Assembly: GCA_946407015.1 (NCBI GenBank)
Contig: CAMJML010000001.1
Location: 545,030-609,029, forward strand
Direction: 5' to 3'
DNA from: an uncultured Selenomonadales bacterium
Lineage (GTDB): Bacteria > Bacillota > Negativicutes > DSM-1736 > Dendrosporobacteraceae
Length of the DNA stretch: 64,000 nt
The notes under the pieces are model-generated. The model did no database searches. It worked only from the letters and a program-made list of their open reading frames with translations, and had not been told where the DNA came from. Of this stretch, positions 41,009 through 49,365 are shown one piece after another. The translations under genes were made by a program, and so were the position numbers. Position 1 is the first letter of the stretch. Every line of letters starts with the position of its first letter.

Positions 41009-41689
41009 ATGATCAAGATGCAACGCAAACGTTTTATTTCGTACTTTAGCCCAACTACAATATGTTGTATTGCTTTACTTTTAGCTATTCCTTTGGCTTG
41101 GCTGTTGCCCGCAACCTGGGGACAAGAAAACGGGCCGGTTGAAAATACTCAAGTTGCCGTAATCCTGCTGACCGGTATAATGGCATATAGGGCGTATCGA
41201 ATTGGTGTAGGATCAGAAGCATCAAGGCGTCTTTTTTTATGGTCGATTCCGATTGTTTTTATAGTGGCTTTTCGTGAATTAAGCTGGGGACGTGTTTTTT
41301 TTCCAAATGGCCATGGGTGGTATTTACCGCTGCATGCCATCTGGTATGGAAAGTTTGTCTATCCAGCCGTAGGAATCCTAGTTGCTTTTGTTGCTATCGG
41401 AGTTTACTTGCAGCGTCTCGATAAAGAAATCTTACGGTGGTTTAAGTATGGCAAATTTCCTGTGATCGATTTGCTTATGATTTTGGGTGGCTTTTTTGCC
41501 GCAGACTTTGTCGAACATCACACCTATGGATATTTTGCTTCCTATCAAGATTTATTCGAAGAATTATTTGAACTGGTCATGTACTGCGGTGTACTTAGTT
41601 TGTTTACCAACTTAGGTTTCAACAAGCGTTTTCAGCCGGATCATGAAATCGAACTGAACATAACGGATAAAAAAACGACCTCTCTCTGA
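41009..41689 (+). CDS. Unknown integral membrane protein, 226 aa
   Basis: Not recognised by name. About six membrane helices: residues ~14-35 (TICCIALLLAIPLAWLLPA), 47-62, 73-90 (LFLWSIPIVFIVAFRELSWG), 116-134, 150-165 and 185-200. The motif FRELSWGRVFFPNGHGW between helices and a conserved-looking DFVEHHTYGYFASYQD near residue 175 hold charged residues that may be functional. The C-terminus is a short hydrophilic tail. ATG 41009 is close to weak GGTGATGATAAC; ATG 41018 is a possible alternative. It has its own promoter and operator candidate. No function can be assigned. Confidence 0.75.
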   Translation: MIKMQRKRFISYFSPTTICCIALLLAIPLAWLLPATWGQENGPVENTQVAVILLTGIMAYRAYRIGVGSEASRRLFLWSIPIVFIVAFRELSWGRVFFPNGHGWYLPLHAIWYGKFVYPAVGILVAFVAIGVYLQRLDKEILRWFKYGKFPVIDLLMILGGFFAADFVEHHTYGYFASYQDLFEELFELVMYCGVLSLFTNLGFNKRFQPDHEIELNITDKKTTSL

Positions 41690-41765
41690 TTTGACCTTAT
41701 TCGGCAGGAATTTACAGTTATATCCCGAATGATATACATAATAAGATTGCAGGAGGAGGCGTTCT

Positions 41766-42683
41766 GTGTTGCGTAAAACGATCATTTGTGCAATTCTAAT
41801 GGTGTTTTTGATTACATCATTAGTGTCAGCACAAAGTTTTCAGGAAATGACTGTGCTTGAAAAGACTGCAGCTGCCGAGAAAATTGTTTATGGCAGCGAA
41901 CAAACTGGTTCGCTCATTGAGCGTACTAGCAAAATTGAGAAAGATATCTTTGGTGAAGAGACCAAAGCCGCGCTGACAGATAAATTGGATCGCGTTTATA
42001 CTTATTTGACAGATAATTCAGCTTTGGAACCATCCTTTCAAGCTAAGCTCACTGCAGTTGAGTGGACAATATCCCACAATGTTACCAATCAGCCGGCAAA
42101 GGCTAGAATTGAAAATATGGAGATTATCCTACTGGGAAATTCAGCTACAGGGAATTTTGACAGTCGAATCGCAAAGCTGACCCGAATTGCTTACCCAAAT
42201 GGTCAAGTAAATGTTAGTAATACCACTTTGGCTAAGGATACGCTTATAAAAATAAAGACAATAACTGAGCTGGATAGTCGCAAAAGCCGGGTTGGTGATG
42301 TAGTCCTATTTCAGGCTATTGAAGATGTATACTCTTCCGGATTCCTTGTCATTCCAAAAGGAGTGCAGGGAGTTGGAAAAGTGGCAAAAGTCCAACAATC
42401 AAGAAATTTTGGACGTGATGCTGTTCTTGAAGTGAGCTTTGATAATATTGGTGCATTTGATGGCAGTATCATTCAAACCGAACTGGGTGATAAAGCCAAG
42501 GAAGAGACAAAATCATTAGCAAAAGCTGCTGGAGCATCTGTTGCCGGTATAGCTTTACTAGGACCAATAGGCGTGGTTGGGGGCGCATTTGTGCGTGGCT
42601 CTGACATTACTGTTCCGGTTGGTACTGAAATGTATATTCAAGTTAAAGCAGATACTAGTCTCTACGGTCTTCAAGTTCAATAA
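41766..42683 (+). CDS. Unknown exported protein with repeated YG motifs, 305 aa
   Basis: The signal peptide is residues 1-22 (ILMVFLITSLVSAQ). The N-terminal half holds two or three weak repeats of about 28-40 residues around E-K-(I/D)-x-(Y/F)-G (EKIVYGSEQTGSLIERTSKI; EKDIFGEETK; LLGNSATGNFDSRIAKLTRI), a pattern also seen in other bacterial envelope proteins. The second half begins DSRKSRVGDVVLFQAIEDVY and has beta-type strands plus a Gly/Ala-rich hydrophobic stretch (SLAKAAGASVAGIALLGPIG-VVGGAF) that could touch a membrane. Start GTG or TTG near 41766, with GGAGGAGG upstream. Function unknown. Confidence 0.7.
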   Translation: MLRKTIICAILMVFLITSLVSAQSFQEMTVLEKTAAAEKIVYGSEQTGSLIERTSKIEKDIFGEETKAALTDKLDRVYTYLTDNSALEPSFQAKLTAVEWTISHNVTNQPAKARIENMEIILLGNSATGNFDSRIAKLTRIAYPNGQVNVSNTTLAKDTLIKIKTITELDSRKSRVGDVVLFQAIEDVYSSGFLVIPKGVQGVGKVAKVQQSRNFGRDAVLEVSFDNIGAFDGSIIQTELGDKAKEETKSLAKAAGASVAGIALLGPIGVVGGAFVRGSDITVPVGTEMYIQVKADTSLYGLQVQ

Positions 42684-42692
42684 GTCGATCTT

Positions 42693-42719
42693 AAAAGCTG
42701 CCGGTTAGGCAGCTTTTTT
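42693..42719 (+). terminator. Rho-independent terminator
   Basis: AAAAGCTGCC pairs with GGCAGCTTTT over GGTTA, then TT. The rest of the 291-bp gap before lptD shows only a lone TATAAT at 42870. Confidence 0.9.
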
Positions 42720-42974
42720 GACTGCTTATCCATTGGGATGCTTATTAGTTATAAGATTGAAATCCGGATATTCTATCCTTTTTGTGGTTTGTGTTTTGAC
42801 TGTGTATGCCTGAGGCTAAAATTACCGGTTTTCTAGATATTGCCGTGGTATTTAGGGCAGGAAAAGCGGTATAATTGTAGAATAAAGTCACTTTGGAGAA
42901 TAAGAAGGCTGCTTGGGAAATAAACTAGTTACAATACCCCTTAGCGGGAATACCTCGTATAGTAAGGAGACACT

Positions 42975-44363
42975 ATGAGAAATGCCAAAAATTTTCTATT
43001 TGGTTTATTGGCACTAATTACTGTATTTAGTACGGCAATGTCCGGACAAGCTGCTGAAGTAAAAAAACAGGACAATTCTCTTACTGCAAAGGCTCCCATT
43101 ATCTTTGAAGGTGATGATTTGTCGTTTAGTGAGGTCACCGGTGAAGTATTTGCCAAAGGCAATGTTAAGATTATAAAAGACCAGACTATCCTAACAACAG
43201 ATGAATTACATGGCAATACCAAGCAAAGCAAGGTTTGGGTCGATGGTTCTGCCAATATCGTGCAGCCAGGACTCAATCTGGTGGGAAATGGGATTGATTA
43301 TAATTATAAAGATCGTACTGGTACGATGGATGCCGTTAAAGGCAAAGTGGATAAAGAAACTATCACAGCACAGAATATTAATCTAGGAGCTAATGAGGTT
43401 ATTCTTCATAATGGCACAGTTACCCGCTGTCCGGCTCAAGTGCCTGATTATCATATCAGTGCAGATAAAATTGAAATGTGGCCTGGTGAAAAATTGATTG
43501 CGTATAATGCGCGCTTTTGGATTAAGGATAAGATTATTTTTACCTTGCCCAAATACCAAAAGGATTTGAAGGAACAATCTACTCCATCGAGCTTTCCCCG
43601 TATTGGCTATGATTCCGATAATGGTATGATGATTGCTCAATACCTGGAAGTTCCTCTCGCTGGGGAGCTTGCTGTCTATAGTGATTTGGCTTACTATTCT
43701 CAAAGTCATTTTAAGCCAATGAGCGGCTTTATTAATCGTAACAAGAATTATACTGCCAGCTTAAACTGGGGATATGAACAAAATGGGGATCATGAATGGG
43801 TCAAAAAAGAACCTGAAATTGCCTTTAAGTTGGCTTCTCGCCGTATTGGCAGTTCACCTTTGACTGCTGACTTTTCTGTAAGCAGTGGTAAATGGACAGA
43901 AGGTAATGTTTCCGGATGGAGACAGGACTATAGTTTGTATTTAAAAGGTGATCCAATTAAGCTCAATTCAATTTTCACATTGGATTATGGTACTGGTTTT
44001 GAAAAAATCAAGTATAGTTATAATGACTCGACCAATAATATCTGGCGGTATGATGTCAATCTCCATGCTAAGCCTAATGAACGCTTGGATTTATGGACAG
44101 GCTTTAGCTACCGGGATCAGTCCGGGGTGTCGGTCTATCAGTATGATGAAATTGATGTACCTCGAGAGTACAAGGCTGGCTTCATGTATCAAGTAGACAA
44201 ACTTAACGGATTGGGTGTTAAGATGAGCTATGATCTTGATAAGGACCAGGTTCATGATCTTGATTATACCTGGCGGCGCAATCTGCACTGTCTGGAGGCC
44301 GATATTACCTATCGGGCTAAACGTGACCAGGTGACTGTGAAAGTAAATGCAATTGAGTGGTAA
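42975..44363 (+). CDS. lptD: Compact LptD-like LPS assembly protein, 462 aa
   Basis: Outer membrane end point of LPS export. The signal peptide is residues 1-27 (LITVFSTAMSGQAAE). An OstA/LptA-type jellyroll lies at about 38-150 (LSFSEVTGEVFAKGNVKIIK, VLTTDELHGN-like strands, IDYNYKDRTGTMDAVKGKV), followed by a barrel of about 300 residues starting near TRCPAQVPDYHISADKIEMW. It is much shorter than E. coli LptD (784 residues). The mature protein has only two cysteines (near 157 and 439), far apart from the four-cysteine disulfide pattern of E. coli. No LptE gene is visible. Located beside heptose and core genes, away from lptCABF. Confidence 0.82.
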   Translation: MRNAKNFLFGLLALITVFSTAMSGQAAEVKKQDNSLTAKAPIIFEGDDLSFSEVTGEVFAKGNVKIIKDQTILTTDELHGNTKQSKVWVDGSANIVQPGLNLVGNGIDYNYKDRTGTMDAVKGKVDKETITAQNINLGANEVILHNGTVTRCPAQVPDYHISADKIEMWPGEKLIAYNARFWIKDKIIFTLPKYQKDLKEQSTPSSFPRIGYDSDNGMMIAQYLEVPLAGELAVYSDLAYYSQSHFKPMSGFINRNKNYTASLNWGYEQNGDHEWVKKEPEIAFKLASRRIGSSPLTADFSVSSGKWTEGNVSGWRQDYSLYLKGDPIKLNSIFTLDYGTGFEKIKYSYNDSTNNIWRYDVNLHAKPNERLDLWTGFSYRDQSGVSVYQYDEIDVPREYKAGFMYQVDKLNGLGVKMSYDLDKDQVHDLDYTWRRNLHCLEADITYRAKRDQVTVKVNAIEW

Positions 44364-44384
44364 ATAAGGAAAAGAGGGCTTCCG

Positions 44385-45395
44385 TTGCTTAACACGTTTT
44401 TTCAATTGATTCATCAATTTCAAAATCAAAAGATTATGGTCATTGGCGATATGGTTGCTGACGTCTATCTGGAAGGGAAGATATCAAGAATTTCCCGGGA
44501 AGCTCCTGTGCTCATTCTCGAACACGAAGCCGAGAAGGTTGTTCCAGGGGGAGCTGCCAATGCTGTACACAATACCGCTACATTAGGGGGACAAGTCTAT
44601 GCTGTCGGGATTGTAGGCAACGATTCAGCCGGACAAGAGTTGGCGCGGGTGCTAAACAGCAAGCAAGTCAATACTGACGGACTTATTGTTGATGACAGTC
44701 GTCCAACGATTACAAAGACTCGGGTAATGGCTGGCGGACAGGCTACAGTCCGCCAGCAGGTTGTCAGGGTTGACCGTGAAAGTAAGGAAAGGCTTGAACC
44801 TGTAGTTGAGGATAGACTTTTACAGTTTATCGAATGCACTATTTCTAACATGGCTGCCGTAGTAATCAGTGACTATGGCAGTCAAACAATAACGCCGAAG
44901 GTCATTGAAAAGGTGATTAGGCATTGTCATGAATTGAAAATTCCTTGCATGGTTGATTCCCGTTATAATATTATGGCTTATCATGGAGTGACTGTCGTAA
45001 AGCAAAATGAGTCAGAAGCGGCTGCCGCGATTGGCTATAAAATACTCGATGAACAGCAAATTATTTTCGCAGGACAGACAATCTTGGAGAAGCTGGATGC
45101 CCAGGCGGTTTTATTAACCAGAGGGCCGGATGGAATGACTTTGTTTGAACGTTCTGGTCATTATACACACATTCCAGTTACCAATAAAAGCGAAGTGTAT
45201 GACGTAACAGGAGCTGGTGATACTGTCGTAGCAGCTTCAATTTTAGCGTTGGCTGCAGGTGCGGCCTACTTGGAAGCCGCCCAATTAGCCAATTATGCTG
45301 CCGGAGTTGTAGTCCGTAAACCGGGAACTGCCACCACCACTCCGCTGGAATTGAGAGAAGCGATTGGAGAGCATCATGAAAATTGTAAAGCGTGA
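44385..45395 (+). CDS. rfaE1: RfaE1, heptose-7-phosphate kinase
   Basis: Phosphorylates heptose-7-phosphate at C1 in ADP-heptose synthesis. PfkB/ribokinase fold, 336 residues: VIGDMVADVYLEGKISRISR (about 20-39), VPGGAANAVHNTATLGG (about 55-71), KTRVMAGGQATVRQQVVRVD and the catalytic base loop DVTGAGDTVVAASILALAAG (Asp near 276). The start is TTG 44385, with AAAGAGGG upstream. In E. coli this domain is fused to the adenylyltransferase as HldE; here they are two genes overlapping by 20 bp. gmhA, gmhB and hldD are not in the window. Confidence 0.94.
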   Translation: MLNTFFQLIHQFQNQKIMVIGDMVADVYLEGKISRISREAPVLILEHEAEKVVPGGAANAVHNTATLGGQVYAVGIVGNDSAGQELARVLNSKQVNTDGLIVDDSRPTITKTRVMAGGQATVRQQVVRVDRESKERLEPVVEDRLLQFIECTISNMAAVVISDYGSQTITPKVIEKVIRHCHELKIPCMVDSRYNIMAYHGVTVVKQNESEAAAAIGYKILDEQQIIFAGQTILEKLDAQAVLLTRGPDGMTLFERSGHYTHIPVTNKSEVYDVTGAGDTVVAASILALAAGAAYLEAAQLANYAAGVVVRKPGTATTTPLELREAIGEHHENCKA

Positions 45396-45858
45396 AGAAA
45401 TTACACCTGTAATTGAACATTTAAAAGCCGCTGGTAAAACGATTGTTTTTACCAACGGCTGTTTTGACATTTTGCATGCCGGGCATGTCCGATATTTGAC
45501 AGCAGCTCGCCAATTGGGGGATTGTTTAATTGTTGGTTTAAATAGTGATTGTTCGGTACGAAAACTAAAAGGGCCTACCCGCCCAATCAATGCTGAGGAG
45601 GATCGGGCAGAAGTGCTCGCAGGCTTGGCTGCTGTAGACTTTGTTGTTTTGTTTTGGGAAAAAACAGCCGAAGAAACTGTTGCTGTTATTAAACCCGATA
45701 TTTATGTTAAGGGCGGCGATTATTGTGTAGAGCAATTACCTGAGGCTGTTATCGTGGCTCAATACGGTGGCAAAACCGTGCTTATTCCGGAAGTTCCTGG
45801 GCGGTCTTCATCAAATATTATTCAAAAAATTTCAGAACAGGAATCGCGCCATGACTAA
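45376..45858 (+). CDS. rfaE2: RfaE2, heptose-1-phosphate adenylyltransferase
   Basis: Makes ADP-heptose from heptose-1-phosphate and ATP. The start is ATG 45376, with GGAGAG upstream; 160 residues. The nucleotidyltransferase signature FTNGCFDILHAGHVRYL (about residues 26-42) contains the HxGH motif, followed by LIVGLNSDCSVRKLKGPTRP-INAEEDR, YVKGGDYC and the ISSxSS-type end VPGRSSSNIIQKI. It overlaps rfaE1 at its start and the heptosyltransferase gene at its end (8 bp), so all three are translationally linked. Confidence 0.95.
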   Translation: MKIVKREEITPVIEHLKAAGKTIVFTNGCFDILHAGHVRYLTAARQLGDCLIVGLNSDCSVRKLKGPTRPINAEEDRAEVLAGLAAVDFVVLFWEKTAEETVAVIKPDIYVKGGDYCVEQLPEAVIVAQYGGKTVLIPEVPGRSSSNIIQKISEQESRHD

Positions 45859-46885
45859 AAATATCTTAATCATCAAACTGAGTGCTATTGGTGATGTGAT
45901 TCATGCCTTGCCGGTCGCTCATGCGCTTAAGCAGTGCTATCCGCAAAGCCGGATTACATGGATAGTAGAAAAGCCGGCTTATGATTTGCTGACTAATAAT
46001 CCTAATATTGATGAAATCATGATCTTTGAAAAAGCAAAGTATAAATCATTTTCTGGTTTAATACGACATGGCTGTGAACTTGCCGGAGTATTGCGGTCAA
46101 AAAAATTCGATCTTGCAATTGATTTGCAAGGGCTATTTAAAAGTGCGGCTATTTCCTGGCTAAGTGGCGCTCGTGGGCGTCTTGTGTATTGTAATGCCCG
46201 TGAGTTGAGTGACAGAATAGGAAAACGTGTCTGTGGGGATTTTAGCGACGGACATATCGTCGATCGCTATTTGGATGTTGTAAGATACCTGGGGGGAGAC
46301 ATTCAGCAACCGGAATTTACGATTCATATAGCAGATGAAGAAGCCAAATTAAGTCATAGCATTGCGGCAAAAGCTGGTCTTGATTTAGCGCAAGCTTATG
46401 TTGTACTGGCTCCGGGTACGAATTGGCCCAATAAATGCTGGCCACTGCCGCATTTTTCCTCTTTAGCCAACAAGCTAACAACGCTGGGGCTGATCCCGGT
46501 CATTGTCGGAGGCCCAGGAGATCAGCATTTGGCTGCTGAGATCAGTGACCGGACGAATATCCCCCCGGTGGATTTAACCGGTAAGACATCCTTAAAGCAA
46601 CTGGCCTATATCATTCAACAGGCTAGAGCCTTTGTTGGAGGAGATACAGGTCCAATGCATCTTGCAGCAGCTTTGAGAACGCCAACAGTAGCGCTGTTTG
46701 GCCCTACTGATGCTAAGCGGAATGGCCCTTATGGAAAAAATAATAAGGTGCTTACCGTTATGCATGACTGTCAAGGCTGTTGGAAAAGAAGCTGTCCACG
46801 ACAAAAAGAATGCCTGGAGAACATATCTCCAGACAAAGTCGTTGAAGCAATTGAGTTATTAATCGGTCTGCCGGCCAAAAGATAG
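45851..46885 (+). CDS. Heptosyltransferase family 9 (WaaC/WaaF type), 344 aa
   Basis: Adds heptose to the inner core of LPS. The start is ATG 45851. GT9 features: ILIIKLSAIGDVIHALPVAH (N-terminal, residues 5-24), DLAIDLQGLFKSAAISWLSG, VVLAPGTNWPNKCWP (sugar-nucleotide site) and VGGDTGPMHLAAALRTPTVA followed by LFGPTD near residue 275. Whether it is heptosyltransferase I or II cannot be decided from motifs alone; as the only one here it may be the first. Its final 27 bp overlap the 3' end of the ugd gene on the other strand. Confidence 0.9.
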   Translation: MTKNILIIKLSAIGDVIHALPVAHALKQCYPQSRITWIVEKPAYDLLTNNPNIDEIMIFEKAKYKSFSGLIRHGCELAGVLRSKKFDLAIDLQGLFKSAAISWLSGARGRLVYCNARELSDRIGKRVCGDFSDGHIVDRYLDVVRYLGGDIQQPEFTIHIADEEAKLSHSIAAKAGLDLAQAYVVLAPGTNWPNKCWPLPHFSSLANKLTTLGLIPVIVGGPGDQHLAAEISDRTNIPPVDLTGKTSLKQLAYIIQQARAFVGGDTGPMHLAAALRTPTVALFGPTDAKRNGPYGKNNKVLTVMHDCQGCWKRSCPRQKECLENISPDKVVEAIELLIGLPAKR

Positions 46886-48163
46886 ATAATGAAAACCTAG
46901 ATTTTTAATGGACTCCTTTGGTATTGCATTTCGGCCATCCAGCAATACGTAAGGAGCTTGCATGGAATTCTTAATTTTTTGCCAGTCTAAATGAGTGAAT
47001 TCCGGCCACTCAGTTGCTAGAATGATGGCTTGGCAGCCTGCAACGGCTTGATAAGGGGCCTCATGAAAAGTAATTTGCTCACTGTGAAGAAGAGTTTTTG
47101 CACTAGCCAGGGCTAAAGGATCACAAGCCTGGACTAGGGCACCTTCGCTAATCAGCATTTCTGCAATATCTAATCCTGGAGATTCCCGTGTGTCATCTGT
47201 TCCTGGCTTAAAGCTCAGGCCTAATAGTGCAATCCTTTTATTATACAGATTATTGTCAAGAGCAGTTAATAGTTTTCTCATGCCGCGAATTTTCTGGGCT
47301 GAATTGACTTCCATAACGGCTTTTAGAACACTGAATGGGTAACCATAATAAGAGGCTATGAAACGCAATCCTTTTGTATCTTTTGGAAAGCAAGAGCCTC
47401 CATAACCCAATCCGGCATTCAAAAATTGTTTTCCAATCCGGTTGTCCATACCAACAGCTGGGGCGACTGCGTCAATATCGGCGCCAACATATTCACATAA
47501 ATTCGCGATTTCATTAATAAAAGATATCTTAGTTGCTAAAAATGCATTGGAAGCATATTTGACCATTTCAGCGCTCGTTACATCCATATGAACTTTGGGA
47601 GCAGCTAGGTCAGCATAAAGTTCATTCAACTGGTTGGCAGCTTTCTGGTTATGTGTGCCGATAATAATCCGGTCGGTATTGTACCAATCCCATACCGCCC
47701 TTCCTTCCCGCAAGAATTCGGGATTGGAGACATAGGATATCTCCTGTGAGCATTGGCTAAAATAGCGATCGATAAGCATCTTCCCGGTTCCAGGCGGTAC
47801 TGTACTTTTCATCACCACTGTAAGTGGCCTAGTGGCTAAAGCTGTGATCGTTTCTGCAACTGCAAAAATTTGTGACAGATCAACCCGGTCATCACTTAAT
47901 GAGGGAGTGCCGACCGCAATGATGACGAGATCGGTGGTGCTGATTGCTAGGGCTAAATCATCGGTGAATTTTATTGAGCCGTTATCAATGACCTTAGTGA
48001 GAATTTCGACCAATCCTTCTTCATAAATAGGTGATTGGCGTTGTTGGAGCATAGTCAATTTTGTAAGATTTTTTTCTACACCAGTTATTTGATGACCTGA
48101 ATTTGCCAGGCAACAGGCTGCAATCAGTCCCACGTAGCCTGTGCCTATAACCGTAACGTTCAT
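46859..48163 (-). CDS. ugd: UDP-glucose 6-dehydrogenase
   Basis: Oxidises UDP-glucose to UDP-glucuronate, a donor for surface polysaccharides. 434 residues. Rossmann motif GTGYVGLIAACCLANSGHQI (7-26), VPPGTGKMLIDRYF, SNPEFLREGRAVWDW, and the catalytic cysteine in GYGGSCFPKDTKGL (about 255-268). The C-terminal UDP-binding part has LGLSFKPGTDDTRESPGLDI. Single gene on the - strand, convergent with the heptosyltransferase gene and divergent from the following glycosyltransferase, so it is regulated separately. Start at 48163 with GGAGG-type sequence upstream on that strand. Confidence 0.95.
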   Translation of the reverse strand: MNVTVIGTGYVGLIAACCLANSGHQITGVEKNLTKLTMLQQRQSPIYEEGLVEILTKVIDNGSIKFTDDLALAISTTDLVIIAVGTPSLSDDRVDLSQIFAVAETITALATRPLTVVMKSTVPPGTGKMLIDRYFSQCSQEISYVSNPEFLREGRAVWDWYNTDRIIIGTHNQKAANQLNELYADLAAPKVHMDVTSAEMVKYASNAFLATKISFINEIANLCEYVGADIDAVAPAVGMDNRIGKQFLNAGLGYGGSCFPKDTKGLRFIASYYGYPFSVLKAVMEVNSAQKIRGMRKLLTALDNNLYNKRIALLGLSFKPGTDDTRESPGLDIAEMLISEGALVQACDPLALASAKTLLHSEQITFHEAPYQAVAGCQAIILATEWPEFTHLDWQKIKNSMQAPYVLLDGRNAIPKESIKNLGFHYLSFGRQTD

Positions 48164-48315
48164 TGTTTTCCTCCAGTCTATCGAAGCGAAAGTTTTCTCT
48201 TCGAAATTTGTATATAGCAGGCATAATATTTCTATTATACCTTATTTGTAAAGCTAGTGTCGACGAAAGTCAGTTTATATGAAAATTGCCATCCGGCTAT
48301 CTTGGGGGAGATTGC

Positions 48316-49281
48316 ATGAGTCAATTAGTCGTATCAGTCATAGTTCCTGCTTACAATGTGGAGAATTTTATCAGTGATTGCATCAAGTCTATCCAACGGC
48401 AAACTTTCAAACAATGGGAAGCTATTATTGTTGATGACGGTTCGAGTGATCATTCTGTAGAAGTTATAAAAAGCCTGATAAAAGAGGATCAACGTTTCCG
48501 ATTAGTCAGTCAGGCTAACGGCGGTGTGTCAAAAGCGAGAAATACCGGAATTCTAAATGCCTGCGGCAAGTATTTGGCTTTTCTGGATGGGGACGATATG
48601 TGGGAGCCAACCTTCCTAGAAGAAATGCTAGCGGCAATTACCAGCCATGAAGTTAACATGGCGTACTGTGGATATACGCATTTATATACTGGTGGTCTGA
48701 AAAGAAAATTTAGTTATCCATATGTTAGCGGTGCTATCCTTCCGGATGTTATCAACGGTAAGACACAAATCCATGTTGGCGCGATGCTTGTACAAAAATC
48801 ACTCATTGATAATTTAGGGCTGCTTTTTACCGAGGGATGTCTTGTTGGTCAGGATCAGGAATTTATCTGGAAGCTTGTCTCGAGAGCAACAGTTCAGTCT
48901 GTGCCGAAAGAATTGATGCTTTATCGGATTCGGTCGGGGTCGGCAATAACTGCCAAGTGGAATTGGCAAAAACATATTCATGCTTATTATGGTTTTAAAC
49001 GTGCGGCCGAATACATTTTGAAACAGCCTGAGTTAGTTTATGATAAAGACTTTATCAAACAAATGTTATTTGAGAGAATTGCATTTAAGCTTTATAAGAT
49101 TATTTGGCGAATGATAAAAAACGGTTATACAGAAGAAGCGCGGCAACTGTTAACTAATAGTGAGTGTAATAGTTATTTAATCTATATGAATAAGCAACCA
49201 CTAAATTTAGTAGACAAGATTAAATATCAAATGGTTTTATCCAAGAGCAATATTTGGTGGAGAATAGCAAAGGCATTTTAA
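48316..49281 (+). CDS. Glycosyltransferase family 2, 321 aa
   Basis: GT-A fold transferase. The start is ATG 48316 (GGGGGAGATTGC upstream). N-terminal signature VSVIVPAYNVENFISDCIKS (about 6-25), DDGSSDHS, the GGVSKARNTGI block and the metal-binding LAFLDGDDMWEPTFL (about 93-107). The C-terminal ~120 residues are helical, basic and poorly conserved. The acceptor and sugar cannot be predicted. First gene of the polysaccharide block; codon use becomes AT-richer towards its end. Confidence 0.9.
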   Translation: MSQLVVSVIVPAYNVENFISDCIKSIQRQTFKQWEAIIVDDGSSDHSVEVIKSLIKEDQRFRLVSQANGGVSKARNTGILNACGKYLAFLDGDDMWEPTFLEEMLAAITSHEVNMAYCGYTHLYTGGLKRKFSYPYVSGAILPDVINGKTQIHVGAMLVQKSLIDNLGLLFTEGCLVGQDQEFIWKLVSRATVQSVPKELMLYRIRSGSAITAKWNWQKHIHAYYGFKRAAEYILKQPELVYDKDFIKQMLFERIAFKLYKIIWRMIKNGYTEEARQLLTNSECNSYLIYMNKQPLNLVDKIKYQMVLSKSNIWWRIAKAF

Positions 49282-49365
49282 TTTAGGGAACTTTAAAAAC
49301 AATAGTTAATATTATACCTGCGAGGATATCTTCTGTATACTTTATAATTTTTGAGAGGTATTTAG

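Noticed and set aside
43383..43709. Antisense frame within lptD
   Set aside because: No start context or family features; lptD frame is well supported.
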